Shown here piece after piece: positions 22,769-33,289 of a stretch of 64,000 bases of DNA; the stretch's first letter is position 1; each line of letters starts with the position of its first letter. Position numbers and translations under genes: made by a program. The stretch comes from Pseudohongiella sp. (GTDB lineage: Bacteria; Pseudomonadota; Gammaproteobacteria; Pseudomonadales; Pseudohongiellaceae): the NCBI GenBank assembly GCA_030696315.1, contig JAUYSM010000062.1, positions 1 through 64,000 on the forward strand, read 5' to 3'. The notes under the pieces are model-generated. The model was not told the DNA's origin, made no database searches, and saw only the letters and a list, made by a program, of their open reading frames with translations.

Positions 22769-23250
22769 GCTGAGGTGTTCTCACGGTAGTGACCGGATTT
22801 GCCACCGGATTTTTCCAAAACGCGAATGTTGCTGATCACCATGCCTCGGTCTACCGCTTTGCACATGTCATAAATAGTCAGAGCGGCCACCGAGGCAGCT
22901 GTCAGGGCTTCCATTTCAACACCAGTTTTGCCATCGACTGCGCAGATTGCGGTGATCATGACCCGATGCCTGACTGCATCCATTTCAAAGTCCACAGTTA
23001 CCTTGGTCAGCATCAATGGGTGGCATAAAGGGATCAGATCGGAACACTTTTTGGCAGCCTGAATACCTGCAATTCTGGCAACAGCCAGTACATCGCCTTT
23101 TTTGTGTGCGCCGTCTGTAATCAAACGAAATGTCTCGGGCAGCATATGCACTTCAGCGGCTGCCGTCGCGACACGCGCGGTGATTGCCTTATCACCGATA
23201 TCAACCATGCGGGCGCTGCCCCGTTCATCCAGATGTGTCAATTGCGACAT
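22762..23250 (-). CDS. moaC: Cyclic pyranopterin monophosphate synthase MoaC
   Basis: MoaC works with MoaA to form cyclic pyranopterin monophosphate, the first step of molybdenum cofactor synthesis. The 162-residue product has the conserved [19 protein letters not shown] and LIPLCHPL motifs, the catalytic [16 protein letters not shown] region and the C-terminal MCKAVDRGM. The start at ATG 23250 gives [18 protein letters not shown], as in relatives. It heads the moaCDE operon, which interrupts an otherwise conserved rluE-nudJ-mnmA block. Confidence 0.95.
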   Translation of the reverse strand: MSQLTHLDERGSARMVDIGDKAITARVATAAAEVHMLPETFRLITDGAHKKGDVLAVARIAGIQAAKKCSDLIPLCHPLMLTKVTVDFEMDAVRHRVMITAICAVDGKTGVEMEALTAASVAALTIYDMCKAVDRGMVISNIRVLEKSGGKSGHYRENTSAC

Positions 23251-23357
23251 GCAGACTCCTGCTTTTTGGTTTGCTTGGCCTTTCGGCATCTCTCTTGCGC
23301 CGCATTATGACTGTAATTCTGGACGAAGTGGAGGCGCTGACGGTCGATTTCCGGTAA

Positions 23358-23426
23358 ACTGCGTCCCGTTACAGATTAAGTGCAACGCAGTCAGGCAGCC
23401 CCGCACTGTGCCGCCATGCCTCACTG
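23358..23426 (+). promoter_or_regulatory. Candidate structured RNA leader of nudJ with two exclusive pairings
   Basis: ACTGCGT (23358-23364) pairs perfectly with ACGCAGT (23385-23391). The CAGT at 23388-23391 can instead join AGGCA (23393-23397) to pair with TGCCT (23417-23421) and ACTG (23423-23426), with one C-C mismatch. The second helix ends at the GGAG (23426-23429) that precedes the nudJ ATG. The alternative folds are visible; any switching is inference. Confidence 0.35.
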
Positions 23427-23442
23427 GAGATGACGCTCAACA

Positions 23443-23931
23443 ATGACTTGGTACCCTCATAAAACAGTTGCTGTGGTGGTAGAGCAACTGCCGCTGGGCG
23501 ATGCGCTGAATAGTGCAGCTTCACCTGCACTACCGCGCCGCTTCCTGATGGTTGAGGAAATCGTGCAAGGTCAGCAGGTGTTCAACCAGCCAGCGGGTCA
23601 TCTTGACCCTGGTGAAACGCTGCTCCAGGCGGCTGTACGCGAAGCCTTGGAGGAAACAGCCTGGCATGTGGAGCTGAGCGCGTTTCTGGGTTTGTATCAG
23701 TATATTTCGCCGGAAAACAACGAGTGTTATATCCGCAGTTGTTTTATTGCCAAGGCACTGCACTTTGACGAAAGCAGAGCGCTTGATAAAGACATTGTTG
23801 CCGCGCACTGGATGACATTGGACGAGATCATTGCTCGCAAAGCACAGCTGCGCAGTCCGGTTGTATTGGCGGTGCTGGAAGATTACTGCAAGGGTCAACA
23901 TTTCCCGTTGGACGTAATCAAAACGCTTTAA
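23443..23931 (+). CDS. nudJ: Nudix phosphohydrolase NudJ
   Basis: This 162-residue protein carries a complete Nudix box at about residues 52-74 ([20 protein letters not shown]). NudJ hydrolyses thiamine pyrophosphate precursors and nucleoside tri- and diphosphates in E. coli. The assignment rests on the motif, the length, and the position directly upstream of mnmA-hflD-purB, as in E. coli. Its ATG lies inside a GC-rich leader with strong hairpin potential. mnmA follows after a 52-bp gap. Confidence 0.9.
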   Translation: MTWYPHKTVAVVVEQLPLGDALNSAASPALPRRFLMVEEIVQGQQVFNQPAGHLDPGETLLQAAVREALEETAWHVELSAFLGLYQYISPENNECYIRSCFIAKALHFDESRALDKDIVAAHWMTLDEIIARKAQLRSPVVLAVLEDYCKGQHFPLDVIKTL

Positions 23932-23983
23932 ATTGCTGATACTGGCCAGACAAGAATATTTTTCCCGGACCGACAAGCCTGAC

Positions 23984-25093
23984 ATGACCAAAACACCAGA
24001 AAATACCCGAGTAATCGTAGGCATGTCCGGTGGCGTCGACTCGTCTGTTGCCGCGCTGTTGCTCATGCAGCAAGGGTATCAGGTGGAAGGTCTGTTCATG
24101 AAAAACTGGGAAGAAGACGACGACACTGAATACTGCACCGCTAAAGCTGATCTGGCCGATGCCCAATCTGTCTGTGATCGTCTGGGCATCAAACTGCACA
24201 CGGCCAATTTTGCAGCGGAGTACTGGGATGGGGTGTTCGAGCATTTTCTTAATGAATACAAGGCAGGACGCACGCCTAATCCGGATATCCTGTGCAACCG
24301 GGAAATTAAATTCAAGGCGTTTCTGGAATATGCGCTGGCGCTGGGTGCCGATTATATTGCCACGGGTCACTATGTCAGACGCGAGCAACGCGAGGGCCAC
24401 ACCTACCTGCTAAAAGGCCTCGATCCCAACAAGGATCAGAGTTATTTTTTATGTGCGGTAAACGAAGCCTGTTTGCAACAGAGCCTGTTTCCGGTGGGGG
24501 ATCTTGAAAAGACGGCCGTGCGTGCGCTTGCCAGTGCGGCAGGATTGGCGACTTCAAGCAAAAAGGACAGCACCGGTATCTGTTTTATCGGGGAGCGCAA
24601 ATTCAAGGATTTCCTGCAACAGTATCTGCCTGCCCAGCCTGGCGACATTGAATCGGTTGATGGCGAACATCTGGGCCGCCATCAAGGGCTGATGTACCAC
24701 ACGTATGGCCAGCGACAAGGACTGGGGATTGGCGGTTTACGCAATCATTCTGAAGATCCCTGGTATGTAGTCGGCAAAGATCTGGTAAAAAATGTCTTGG
24801 TCGTGGCACAAGGTAATGACCACCCTGCCCTGTTTTCACATGGATTGATCGCCAGTCAGGTGGCGTGGATAAAGGAACAGGCACCGACCTTACCCATGGC
24901 ATGTACTGCAAAAATTCGTTATCGACAGCAGGATCAAGCCTGTGAAGTCAGTTTGGTTAAGCCTGAGCGTCCTGATCAGGTTGCTGTGCATTTTAATGTC
25001 GCACAACGCGCGGTAACGCCGGGACAGGCGATTGTGTTTTATCAGGGAGATGTTTGCCTGGGAGGAGGAGTCATTGAGCATTATGTCCGTTGA
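23984..25093 (+). CDS. mnmA: tRNA-specific 2-thiouridylase MnmA
   Basis: MnmA installs the 2-thio group at wobble U34 of Lys, Glu and Gln tRNAs, using ATP and sulfur delivered by TusE. The 369-residue product has the PP-loop GMSGGVDSS (13-21), the first catalytic cysteine in [12 protein letters not shown] and the second in [12 protein letters not shown]. The ATG at 23984 leads straight into the PP-loop domain, and an open frame 17 codons upstream has no counterpart. The TusDCBE relay that supplies it is about 21 kb upstream. Its end overlaps hflD by 11 bases. Confidence 0.96.
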   Translation: MTKTPENTRVIVGMSGGVDSSVAALLLMQQGYQVEGLFMKNWEEDDDTEYCTAKADLADAQSVCDRLGIKLHTANFAAEYWDGVFEHFLNEYKAGRTPNPDILCNREIKFKAFLEYALALGADYIATGHYVRREQREGHTYLLKGLDPNKDQSYFLCAVNEACLQQSLFPVGDLEKTAVRALASAAGLATSSKKDSTGICFIGERKFKDFLQQYLPAQPGDIESVDGEHLGRHQGLMYHTYGQRQGLGIGGLRNHSEDPWYVVGKDLVKNVLVVAQGNDHPALFSHGLIASQVAWIKEQAPTLPMACTAKIRYRQQDQACEVSLVKPERPDQVAVHFNVAQRAVTPGQAIVFYQGDVCLGGGVIEHYVR

Positions 25094-25745
25094 ATTTTCA
25101 GATTGGGAATATCGCAATATTGCACTGGCGGTTGTCACGCAATGCGCCGTGTTGGTCCATGAACTAGCGAGTAAAGGTCGTGCATCCAGCGAGCGTATGC
25201 ATGCCTGCCTGACGCCAGTCTATCAGCTGGATGCAGACTCTGTTGCGAGTCTTTACCCGCGGCCTTCAGACTTTAGTGAAGGTATGCAAGTGCTGCAGAA
25301 TAGCTTTGATAGCAAGGGCTTGCGAGAACACGCTGAAGTAGTTCGTTACTTGCTGGGGATGCTGGTGTTGCAACAACATCTCAATCGGACACCGGCAATG
25401 ATGTCTGAAATCGCTGCCCGTCTTCGTGATTTTGGGCCCGAGTACACCAGTGGTCTGGGTGATCCGGAACTATTGCTTAAGGCCGATTGCAGTCGACTGG
25501 CGCGACTTTATCAGGACACCATCAGTCGTTTGAGTTTCAGAATTCATGTGGCGGGCAATCCTGAACATCTTCGTAACCAGGAAGTGGCAGAGCAGATTAG
25601 GGCATTGCTGTTAGCGGGTATACGCTCGGCAGTACTTTGGCACCAACTGGGTGGTCGACGATGGCATTTATTTGTCTACAAAAAACGCATCCGCGACACC
25701 TTGAGTGACATTCGACGCAAATTGATCAGCGTCAGCTCACATTAA
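25083..25745 (+). CDS. hflD: HflD, lysogenization regulator homologue
   Basis: This 220-residue, mostly helical protein belongs to the HflD/YcfC family; E. coli HflD is membrane-associated and binds the phage lambda CII activator. Its function for the cell is unclear. The family pattern is visible in the N-terminal [18 protein letters not shown] and in [12 protein letters not shown]. The identity is strengthened by its place between mnmA and purB. The ATG at 25083 lies within the end of mnmA, after GGAGGAG. Confidence 0.9.
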   Translation: MSVEFSDWEYRNIALAVVTQCAVLVHELASKGRASSERMHACLTPVYQLDADSVASLYPRPSDFSEGMQVLQNSFDSKGLREHAEVVRYLLGMLVLQQHLNRTPAMMSEIAARLRDFGPEYTSGLGDPELLLKADCSRLARLYQDTISRLSFRIHVAGNPEHLRNQEVAEQIRALLLAGIRSAVLWHQLGGRRWHLFVYKKRIRDTLSDIRRKLISVSSH

Positions 25746-25767
25746 TCATTCGCTTTCAGACATCTAA

Positions 25768-27153
<1,386 letters not shown>

Positions 27154-27205
27154 TTTCTTACTCATTTTTTAACGCCCTATTTTTGTGTCACAAGAGGACC
27201 TGTCA

Positions 27206-28441
27206 GTGCTGGATTCCGTATTACCTGAAGATTTTGATGCACACGTTTTTCTGAGAGATTACTGGCAGAAAAAGCCCTTGCTGATTCGTGCTGGCAGCGT
27301 GTCCTTTCTGGATTTGATTGAACCAGAGGAGCTGGCAGGCCTTGCTTGTGAGGAAGGCGTCGAGTCCAGACTTGTTCAAGTGAATGAGGCACTCGATACC
27401 TGGACACTGCGACAGGGGCCCTTTACCGAGGAAGATTTTTTAAGTTTGCCAGAGTCACATTACAGTCTGTTGGTGCAGGCCGTTGACCAGTGGGTAGATG
27501 ATGTTGCGGCACTGCTGAGCGACTTCGCATTTATTCCCTCGTGGCGTATCGATGATGTCATGATTAGTTATGCCACTGATCAAGGTAACGTCGGCCCGCA
27601 CTTTGATTATTATGATGTGTTTCTGATTCAAGGCATGGGACAAAAGCGCTGGCAGATTGGGGACCTGTGTAACAGTATGACCGAACGCAGTGATAACAGT
27701 GGATTGCGTTTGTTGAAAAATTTTGTGGCACGCGAGGAATGGATCGTAAACCCCGGCGATATCCTTTATGTACCCCCGGGCTTTGCTCACTACGGTGTGG
27801 CTATTGGCAACAGCATGACCTACTCGGTCGGGTTTCGTGCGCCTGCAGTCGCTGATATTTTGAGTGGTGTATTGGATGATGCGCTGGATGGTTTGACAGA
27901 AGACCAGCGTTACACCGATGTGTGTGCGCGATTGCCGGTGCACCCAGGCGAAATTACTGCCGACGTTGTGCAACACTTGCAGGATGTCATCCGGGCGCAG
28001 ATGCTTGACCCCCAGCGTATCAGGCAATGGTTTGGCCGCACGATGACAACGCCCAAGTATCCTTTGCAGGACCATGAGACTGGCGAAGACTCGCATGTGC
28101 ACAATGAAGATTGTGACCACGATCATGATGCTGATGACCATGAACACATCGTGATAAACAACGCCACAGACTTGAAAGTTGCCATATCAAAGGGGGCCGG
28201 AGTCTATAAAGTACCTGGTGCGCGCATTGCTTATGCAATGGCGGATGGAAACGTCGAGTGTTATGCCGATGGCGAGTGCCATGTCTGTGATTTGCGGCTG
28301 TTAACGCTGTTGCAAGCCTTGGCCACGTCTGGGAAAGTGGATGAAATCGATCGTGCCGTTATTGAAGCCGCGATCGAAGATGCTGAGGCGCTGGCTTTGA
28401 TTATGACGCTGTACGAAGGCGGCAGTCTGGTAATTGGCTGA
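27206..28441 (+). CDS. roxA: Ribosomal protein uL16 arginine hydroxylase (RoxA/YcfD)
   Basis: This is a JmjC-type Fe(II)/2-oxoglutarate oxygenase, the family that hydroxylates an arginine of ribosomal protein L16. The metal ligands are H132 and D134 (VGPHFDYYD) and H195 (GFAHYGV), and the DYWQKKPLLIR segment is the usual start. GTG 27206 follows AGAGG by eight bases; GTG 27185 is the alternative. At 411 residues it exceeds the 373 of E. coli YcfD, mainly because of an extremely His/Asp/Glu-rich insertion at about residues 288-316, between the cupin domain and the C-terminal winged helix. It lies 52 bp after purB. Confidence 0.9.
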   Translation: MLDSVLPEDFDAHVFLRDYWQKKPLLIRAGSVSFLDLIEPEELAGLACEEGVESRLVQVNEALDTWTLRQGPFTEEDFLSLPESHYSLLVQAVDQWVDDVAALLSDFAFIPSWRIDDVMISYATDQGNVGPHFDYYDVFLIQGMGQKRWQIGDLCNSMTERSDNSGLRLLKNFVAREEWIVNPGDILYVPPGFAHYGVAIGNSMTYSVGFRAPAVADILSGVLDDALDGLTEDQRYTDVCARLPVHPGEITADVVQHLQDVIRAQMLDPQRIRQWFGRTMTTPKYPLQDHETGEDSHVHNEDCDHDHDADDHEHIVINNATDLKVAISKGAGVYKVPGARIAYAMADGNVECYADGECHVCDLRLLTLLQALATSGKVDEIDRAVIEAAIEDAEALALIMTLYEGGSLVIG

Positions 28442-28483
28442 AGATGGCTGAAAGTGGCTGAAGATGGGTGAATCAGGTGAATC

Positions 28484-29281
28484 ATGTTGCATAGGTTTAG
28501 GACCGTCTGTTTGATAATCGCCACGAGCAGAATAAGACATCAGCTGTTGCTGATTTCGTATTGTGTTTGGGCGTTGATATTCGCGGCTGTCGGCAGCAGT
28601 GCTGCCGCGCAATCTGAATCTGCAGGCTCGGTCGCGGCTACCAACGAACGCGCGGCTATCGAGATCATTACGGTCGAAAACAGAGATCCAGCCTTTGTGC
28701 GCGCGGCCATCCGACCCATTCTGGATCCGCGCGGCAGCATTTCACAAGTCGATAACAAATTGATTGTGGCGACCACTGCAAGTAATTTGCAGCAAATCAA
28801 AACCTTGATTGAGCAGACCGATCTGCCTGCCCGCCGCCTGGTGGTCAGCGTGGATTTTGACCATGGCAGTTCAAGCATGGTTTCAGGCTCGACAAGTCTT
28901 GCAACCCAACAAAGTGTGCAGGCTGTTGAAGGTGATACGGTTGCGTTTGTACAAGCGCCGGATTCTGCCTCAGTTCCCCAGTTGACCGTCAAAGCATCGA
29001 TACAGTCAAACCTGGCAGATACCGAAATTGTGATCAGTAATGTGCCCGGTTTTACCGGTTTGCATCGCATACAGCTGAGTCTGGGCGAGTGGTATGTCAT
29101 CAACCCTGAAGAATCTCCGGAAGAGGTGATTGAGTCTATGTTAGATGGCGCTTCGGCAGAAATTCCCGGGCAGCCCGCTGACGACTTGTTGCTGTCTCAG
29201 TTTGTGACACAGGTTCCGCCGGTTGTTAATCAACCTGTGCGCCAGGCGCCAATTGCTGTTCGGGTGGACGTGCTGCCCTGA
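28484..29281 (+). CDS. Exported protein with a secretin N-domain-like fold
   Basis: No gene name is known to me. The 265-residue product has a signal peptide after a basic N-terminus (hydrophobic core about 22-38, probable cleavage after SSAAA), then one domain (about 55-120) resembling the NolW/secretin-N repeat: ENRDPAFVRAAIRPILDP, a VDNKLIVATT strand and NLQQIKTLIEQTDLPARRLVV. No secretin pore domain follows. The C-terminal half is probably a beta-rich domain with low similarity to anything I recognise. Its stop overlaps the start of pabB (TGATG), so the two are co-translated, though no functional link is obvious. Confidence 0.65.
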   Translation: MLHRFRTVCLIIATSRIRHQLLLISYCVWALIFAAVGSSAAAQSESAGSVAATNERAAIEIITVENRDPAFVRAAIRPILDPRGSISQVDNKLIVATTASNLQQIKTLIEQTDLPARRLVVSVDFDHGSSSMVSGSTSLATQQSVQAVEGDTVAFVQAPDSASVPQLTVKASIQSNLADTEIVISNVPGFTGLHRIQLSLGEWYVINPEESPEEVIESMLDGASAEIPGQPADDLLLSQFVTQVPPVVNQPVRQAPIAVRVDVLP

Positions 29282-30711
29282 TGTACCCTCTTTTTTTGCA
29301 GGTTTTGCCATACCAGCGCGATAGCAAGTTGCTTATGAACTTACTGTCTCCATTCGCCGGTTGCATCTGTCTGGAAAGTGGGTTGACCAACCAGCTGGAA
29401 GCGCGCTACGACATTCTGACTGCCCTGCCCTCCGTACAGCAGCGCGTAATGGCCGAACCTGGCAAGCGGGCGGAGGCATTCAAACTTGCTCAATCCTTGA
29501 TCGATCACTACCGTCCGGATCACGCTGGTATAAAAGAGCTGGAAGCGCTCAGGCATCTGCCATTCTGCGGTGGATTGATGGGCTTTTTTGGTTATGAAGC
29601 CGCCAGCATCAGCCCTCATGCCCTGCCCCACTACGCATCGTCTGTCCCTGTTGCGGATGCCTCGCAGTTGGCGCAAATTCCGATCGCTGTGTTTGGTTTG
29701 TATGATTGGGCGATTGTGGTTGATCATCAACAGGCGCGTTCAGAGCTGTTTATTCTGCCGCAGTGCCCGCCGGACATTCGTCAGCAGGTACTTGATGTGA
29801 CCACGGAATACATCTCCTTGACCGTGTCAGCATCGTCTAACACGGTGTCGTTTAACCAGGACAGTTGCACGGGATTGCTTGAAAGCTTTAAGCCCATGAT
29901 TGACAAGGCGCGGTATGCGCAGTCGTTTGATCGCTTAAAAAACTGGATACTGGCGGGAGACTGCTACCAGGCTAACCTCGCTATTCCCTTTTCTGCGCCG
30001 TTTCAAGGCAGTGCATTCAGTATCTACGGTATTCTGCGAGAACAAAGCCAAAGCCCGTTCTCAGCGTTTATTGATGCGGGTGATTTTCAGATTTTGAGTG
30101 TTTCACCCGAGCGGTTCTTGTCGGTAAATGACGGTCGCGTGTTTACCCAGCCCATCAAAGGTACCCGTAAACGACTTGCTGACCCAGACGAGGACAGCGC
30201 TGTGCAGCAGGCGCTGCTCAGCAGTGAAAAGGATAAAGCGGAAAATCTGATGATTGTGGATCTGTTGCGCAACGATCTCGGGCGTGTATGTGTTACCGGG
30301 TCGGTTAAAACGGAGTCGCTGTTCAAGCTGCACAGCTTTACACATGTGCATCATTTGATCAGCACCATCAGTGCTCAACTGCCAGCAGACAGCAGCCCAC
30401 TGGCATTGCTGGAGAGCTGCTTCCCCGGTGGTTCAATCACCGGCGCGCCAAAAATTCGTGCCATGCAGATTATTGCGGAACTCGAGCAGGCGCCCCGAAC
30501 TGTCTATTGCGGCAGTATTTTTTATTGCGATTACTTTGATCGCATGGACAGCAGTATTTTGATCCGAACACTTCTGAGTACCCGGCAACAACTGTTTTGT
30601 TGGGGCGGCAGTGGCGTGGTGGCAGATTCAGTGATGGCGGAGGAATATCAGGAATGTCTTGATAAAGTTTCCGCACTCATGAATCTGCCAATTGCAGACC
30701 AATGTGCATGA
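29281..30711 (+). CDS. pabB: Aminodeoxychorismate synthase component I
   Basis: PabB converts chorismate to aminodeoxychorismate for folate, using ammonia from PabA. The 476-residue product has the chorismate-binding domain with PIKGTRKR (the PabB version; anthranilate synthase has PIAGT), KDKAENLMIVDLLRNDLGRV and FPGGSITGAPKIRAM. The PIKGT lysine is the covalent catalytic residue of PabB. It is encoded away from pabA and pabC. It overlaps the upstream secretin-N-like gene by one base. Confidence 0.93.
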   Translation: MYPLFLQVLPYQRDSKLLMNLLSPFAGCICLESGLTNQLEARYDILTALPSVQQRVMAEPGKRAEAFKLAQSLIDHYRPDHAGIKELEALRHLPFCGGLMGFFGYEAASISPHALPHYASSVPVADASQLAQIPIAVFGLYDWAIVVDHQQARSELFILPQCPPDIRQQVLDVTTEYISLTVSASSNTVSFNQDSCTGLLESFKPMIDKARYAQSFDRLKNWILAGDCYQANLAIPFSAPFQGSAFSIYGILREQSQSPFSAFIDAGDFQILSVSPERFLSVNDGRVFTQPIKGTRKRLADPDEDSAVQQALLSSEKDKAENLMIVDLLRNDLGRVCVTGSVKTESLFKLHSFTHVHHLISTISAQLPADSSPLALLESCFPGGSITGAPKIRAMQIIAELEQAPRTVYCGSIFYCDYFDRMDSSILIRTLLSTRQQLFCWGGSGVVADSVMAEEYQECLDKVSALMNLPIADQCA

Positions 30712-30738
30712 TTCACAGAGGTGAGGACACGCACGCTG

Positions 30739-31356
30739 TCAGAAAGTAAGCGCGCGATTGCTGGCCTTCAGAAATTCACGTTTAAGGTCGTCGTATTCAT
30801 GCACGGCCGGGAATTGTGGGAACTCGCGGATCACGTTGTCAGGTGCGCGGAACAGAATGCCTGCCTCTGCCTCTGCAAGCATGGTGGTGTCGTTATACGA
30901 ATCGCCCGCCGCAATACAACGATAATTCAGACTGTGAAAGGCTTTCACGGACTGACGTTTGGGGTCTTTTTGACGCAGGTGGTAGTTCACAATCATACCT
31001 TTTTCATCTGATTCAAGACGGTGACAGAGTAAGGTTGGGAATCCCAGTTGGCGCATTAACGGCTGCGCAAACTCGTAGTAGGTATCGGACAGAATAACCA
31101 CCTGAAAGCGCTCGCGAAGCCAGTCCACAAACTCACGTGCACCCGGCATGGGCGCCATGCCAGCGATCACCTGCTGAATATCCGGAAGCCCCAGACCATG
31201 GTCGCGCAGAATACGCAGACGTTGCTGCATGAGTACGTCGTAATCCGGGATGTCACGTGTTGTGGCCCGCAGTTCCTTAATTCCGGTGCGCTCGGAAAAA
31301 TCTATCCAGATTTCCGGCACCAATACCCCTTCAAGATCAAGACAGGCAATTTCCAC
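30739..31356 (-). CDS. thrH: Phosphoserine/homoserine phosphotransferase ThrH
   Basis: ThrH is a HAD-superfamily enzyme with phosphoserine phosphatase activity that can also transfer the phosphate to homoserine. The 205-residue product begins ACLDLEGVLVPEIW, where the nucleophile motif is DLEG instead of the usual DxDG, a ThrH trait. It also has VILSDTYYEF (motif II) and AAGDSYNDTTML (motif IV). It is divergent from cysH, as near PA1757 in P. aeruginosa from memory. The 177-bp intergenic region shows no clear operator. Confidence 0.93.
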   Translation of the reverse strand: MEIACLDLEGVLVPEIWIDFSERTGIKELRATTRDIPDYDVLMQQRLRILRDHGLGLPDIQQVIAGMAPMPGAREFVDWLRERFQVVILSDTYYEFAQPLMRQLGFPTLLCHRLESDEKGMIVNYHLRQKDPKRQSVKAFHSLNYRCIAAGDSYNDTTMLAEAEAGILFRAPDNVIREFPQFPAVHEYDDLKREFLKASNRALTF

Positions 31357-31533
31357 GCGATATCCCCTCAGGATTAACAGAATTCATCAAAGCCGCGATT
31401 TTATAGTGCCAATGCGATGCTTGCCAGTCTGAACCACACTGATTGAGCAACTGTTGATGGTTTCCCTGTTCGCCGCTGACCGGTCGCTTGTTGTAACATG
31501 GCGTAGTCACGGAACAGGAGCCCGGAAATCACC

Positions 31534-32250
31534 ATGATCAATGCCAACAACATCACTGACATTAATGAAAAGTTCCAGTCTATGGAGCCGCGTGCCATTC
31601 TTGCGGAAGTGTTTTCAGTCTTCCCAAGTGCTGTGGTTTCATTCAGTGGTGCCGAAGATGTTGCACTGGTCGTGATGGCGAAAAAGCTCAATCCCGATGT
31701 GCGTGTTTTCACATTGGATACCGGTCGTTTGCACCCGGAAACCTACCGTTTTATTGAAGAAGTTCGTAAAAAATACAGTCTGGATATTGAGTTTATGTAT
31801 CCTGACAGCCTCGCCGTTCAGTCCCTCACCCGCGAGAAAGGTCTGTTCAGTTTTTACCAGGACGGCCATGAGCAGTGCTGTGCAATTCGTAAAACAGAGC
31901 CTTTACGCCGCAAACTTGCCACTGAGCAGGCCTGGATAACCGGTCAACGCAGGGATCAAAGCCCCACCCGTACAAACGTCCCTGTCGCACAAATCGATAG
32001 TACTTTTGCAGCACCCGGGCGCAGTTTGTTGAAATTTAATCCGTTTGCAAACTGGCGCTCAAAAGACGTGTGGGACTATATACGGATGTTTGATCTGCCC
32101 TACAACGCCCTGCATGATCGTGGGTTTGTCAGTATCGGCTGTGAACCGTGCACCAAGGCGATTGGTCCAAATCAGCATGAGCGCGAGGGTCGATGGTGGT
32201 GGGAAGAGGCCACTGCCAAAGAGTGTGGCCTTCACAAACTGCCGGATTGA
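31534..32250 (+). CDS. cysH: Assimilatory adenylyl-sulfate (APS) reductase
   Basis: CysH reduces activated sulfate to sulfite with electrons from thioredoxin. This 238-residue protein carries C115-C116 and C203-x2-C206, the four cysteines that bind a [4Fe-4S] cluster and mark APS rather than PAPS reductases, plus the catalytic ECGLH at residues 230-234. The PP-loop-like [11 protein letters not shown] and the [11 protein letters not shown] segment bind the nucleotide. The type predicts that sulfate activation stops at APS, so no CysC step should be needed. thrH lies divergently upstream and cysB convergently downstream. Confidence 0.95.
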   Translation: MINANNITDINEKFQSMEPRAILAEVFSVFPSAVVSFSGAEDVALVVMAKKLNPDVRVFTLDTGRLHPETYRFIEEVRKKYSLDIEFMYPDSLAVQSLTREKGLFSFYQDGHEQCCAIRKTEPLRRKLATEQAWITGQRRDQSPTRTNVPVAQIDSTFAAPGRSLLKFNPFANWRSKDVWDYIRMFDLPYNALHDRGFVSIGCEPCTKAIGPNQHEREGRWWWEEATAKECGLHKLPD

Positions 32251-32275
32251 TCTGACTCATCGTTTTCGGGTGGTC

Positions 32276-33250
32276 TTATCGGCTGGGTAAGACCACATCT
32301 GCAAACAAAGCATCAACCTCGCTCTGAGACTGACAGGCCAACACTTTTTCCACGGTATCGCGATCGAGGTGGTCGGCAAACATATGGATGAAGTCAAGCA
32401 TATAGGCCCGTAACAGGCTGCCTTTACGAAACCCGATACGCGTAATACTGTCTTCAAATAAGTGGCTGGCATCGATAGCAACCAGGTCAGAGTCTTTCTC
32501 TGCATCATAGGCCATGTGCGCCACAATACCGACACCAAGACCCAGCCTTACATAGGTTTTGATGACGTCGGCATCCGCGGCGGTAAACACAACTTTAGGG
32601 TGTAAACCCAGTTTTTCAAACGCATCATCCAGTCTTGCGCGGCCAGTAAAACCGGGTACATAGGTCACCAGCGGATAATGTGCGAGTTCTTCCAGCGTGA
32701 CACTTGCCTGTGTGGCCAGTACGTGATCTTTGGGTACCAGAACGGCTCTGTTCCATCGATAACACGGCATCATCATCAAGTCACTGAACAACTCCATGGC
32801 TTCAGTGGCAATGGCAAAATCAGCGGTGCCCTTTGCTGCAATTTCAGCAATCTGATAAGGCGTGCCCTGATGCAGCTGCAAAGAAACATTGGGATAAGCA
32901 TCGATAAAGCGTCGCACGATCGGAGGTAAAACATATCGGCTTTGAGTGTGTGTTGTTGCAATGGCCAGACTGCCGGCGCGCTCATCACTGAAGTCGGCAG
33001 CCAGTTTCATCAAGTTCTCGGACTGCTGTAATACAATCATTGCCTGTTCAATAATTGCTTTACCCGCAGGCGTCATGCCACTGATATGTTTGCCATTTCT
33101 GACAAAGATGCCGATGCCGAGTTCGGCTTCCAGGGCCAGAATCTGTTTGCTCACACCCGATTGTGAGGTATGCAGGCGCAGGGAGGCTGCTGATACATTA
33201 AGCCCTTGGTTAGCGACTTCGCAAATGTAGCGTAGTTGTTGCAATTTCAT
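32276..33250 (-). CDS. cysB: LysR-type regulator CysB
   Basis: CysB activates sulfate-assimilation genes in response to acetylserine. The 324-residue product begins MKLQQLRYICEVANQGLNVSAAS, the CysB/Cbl N-terminus, followed by the winged helix and a two-lobed effector domain with IATTHTQSRYVLPPIV and LGLGVGIVAHMAYD. Its convergent neighbour is cysH, a likely target. Cbl or another CysB-like paralogue is a possible alternative, but the position beside cysH favours CysB. Confidence 0.92.
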   Translation of the reverse strand: MKLQQLRYICEVANQGLNVSAASLRLHTSQSGVSKQILALEAELGIGIFVRNGKHISGMTPAGKAIIEQAMIVLQQSENLMKLAADFSDERAGSLAIATTHTQSRYVLPPIVRRFIDAYPNVSLQLHQGTPYQIAEIAAKGTADFAIATEAMELFSDLMMMPCYRWNRAVLVPKDHVLATQASVTLEELAHYPLVTYVPGFTGRARLDDAFEKLGLHPKVVFTAADADVIKTYVRLGLGVGIVAHMAYDAEKDSDLVAIDASHLFEDSITRIGFRKGSLLRAYMLDFIHMFADHLDRDTVEKVLACQSQSEVDALFADVVLPSR

Positions 33251-33289
33251 GAAGTATGGTGCCTGTCATAATGCGCTTGCGCGAAAAAA

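Noticed and set aside
23251-23357. Molybdenum-cofactor riboswitch upstream of moaC
   Set aside because: The position is right but I could not identify the conserved helices on the minus strand by eye; a covariance-model search is needed.
23381-23434. Partial resemblance to a cobalamin riboswitch core (GCAGCCCCGCACTGTG, then CACTGGAGA)
   Set aside because: The region is too short, the core differs from the consensus by missing bases, and a B12 box is not convincing; nudJ is not a cobalamin gene. It was kept only as a structured leader candidate.
27455-28147. 230-codon frame antisense to the L16 hydroxylase
   Set aside because: It is the shadow of a well-supported gene; the Met/Ile/Val run at its start mirrors the His/Asp-rich insertion.
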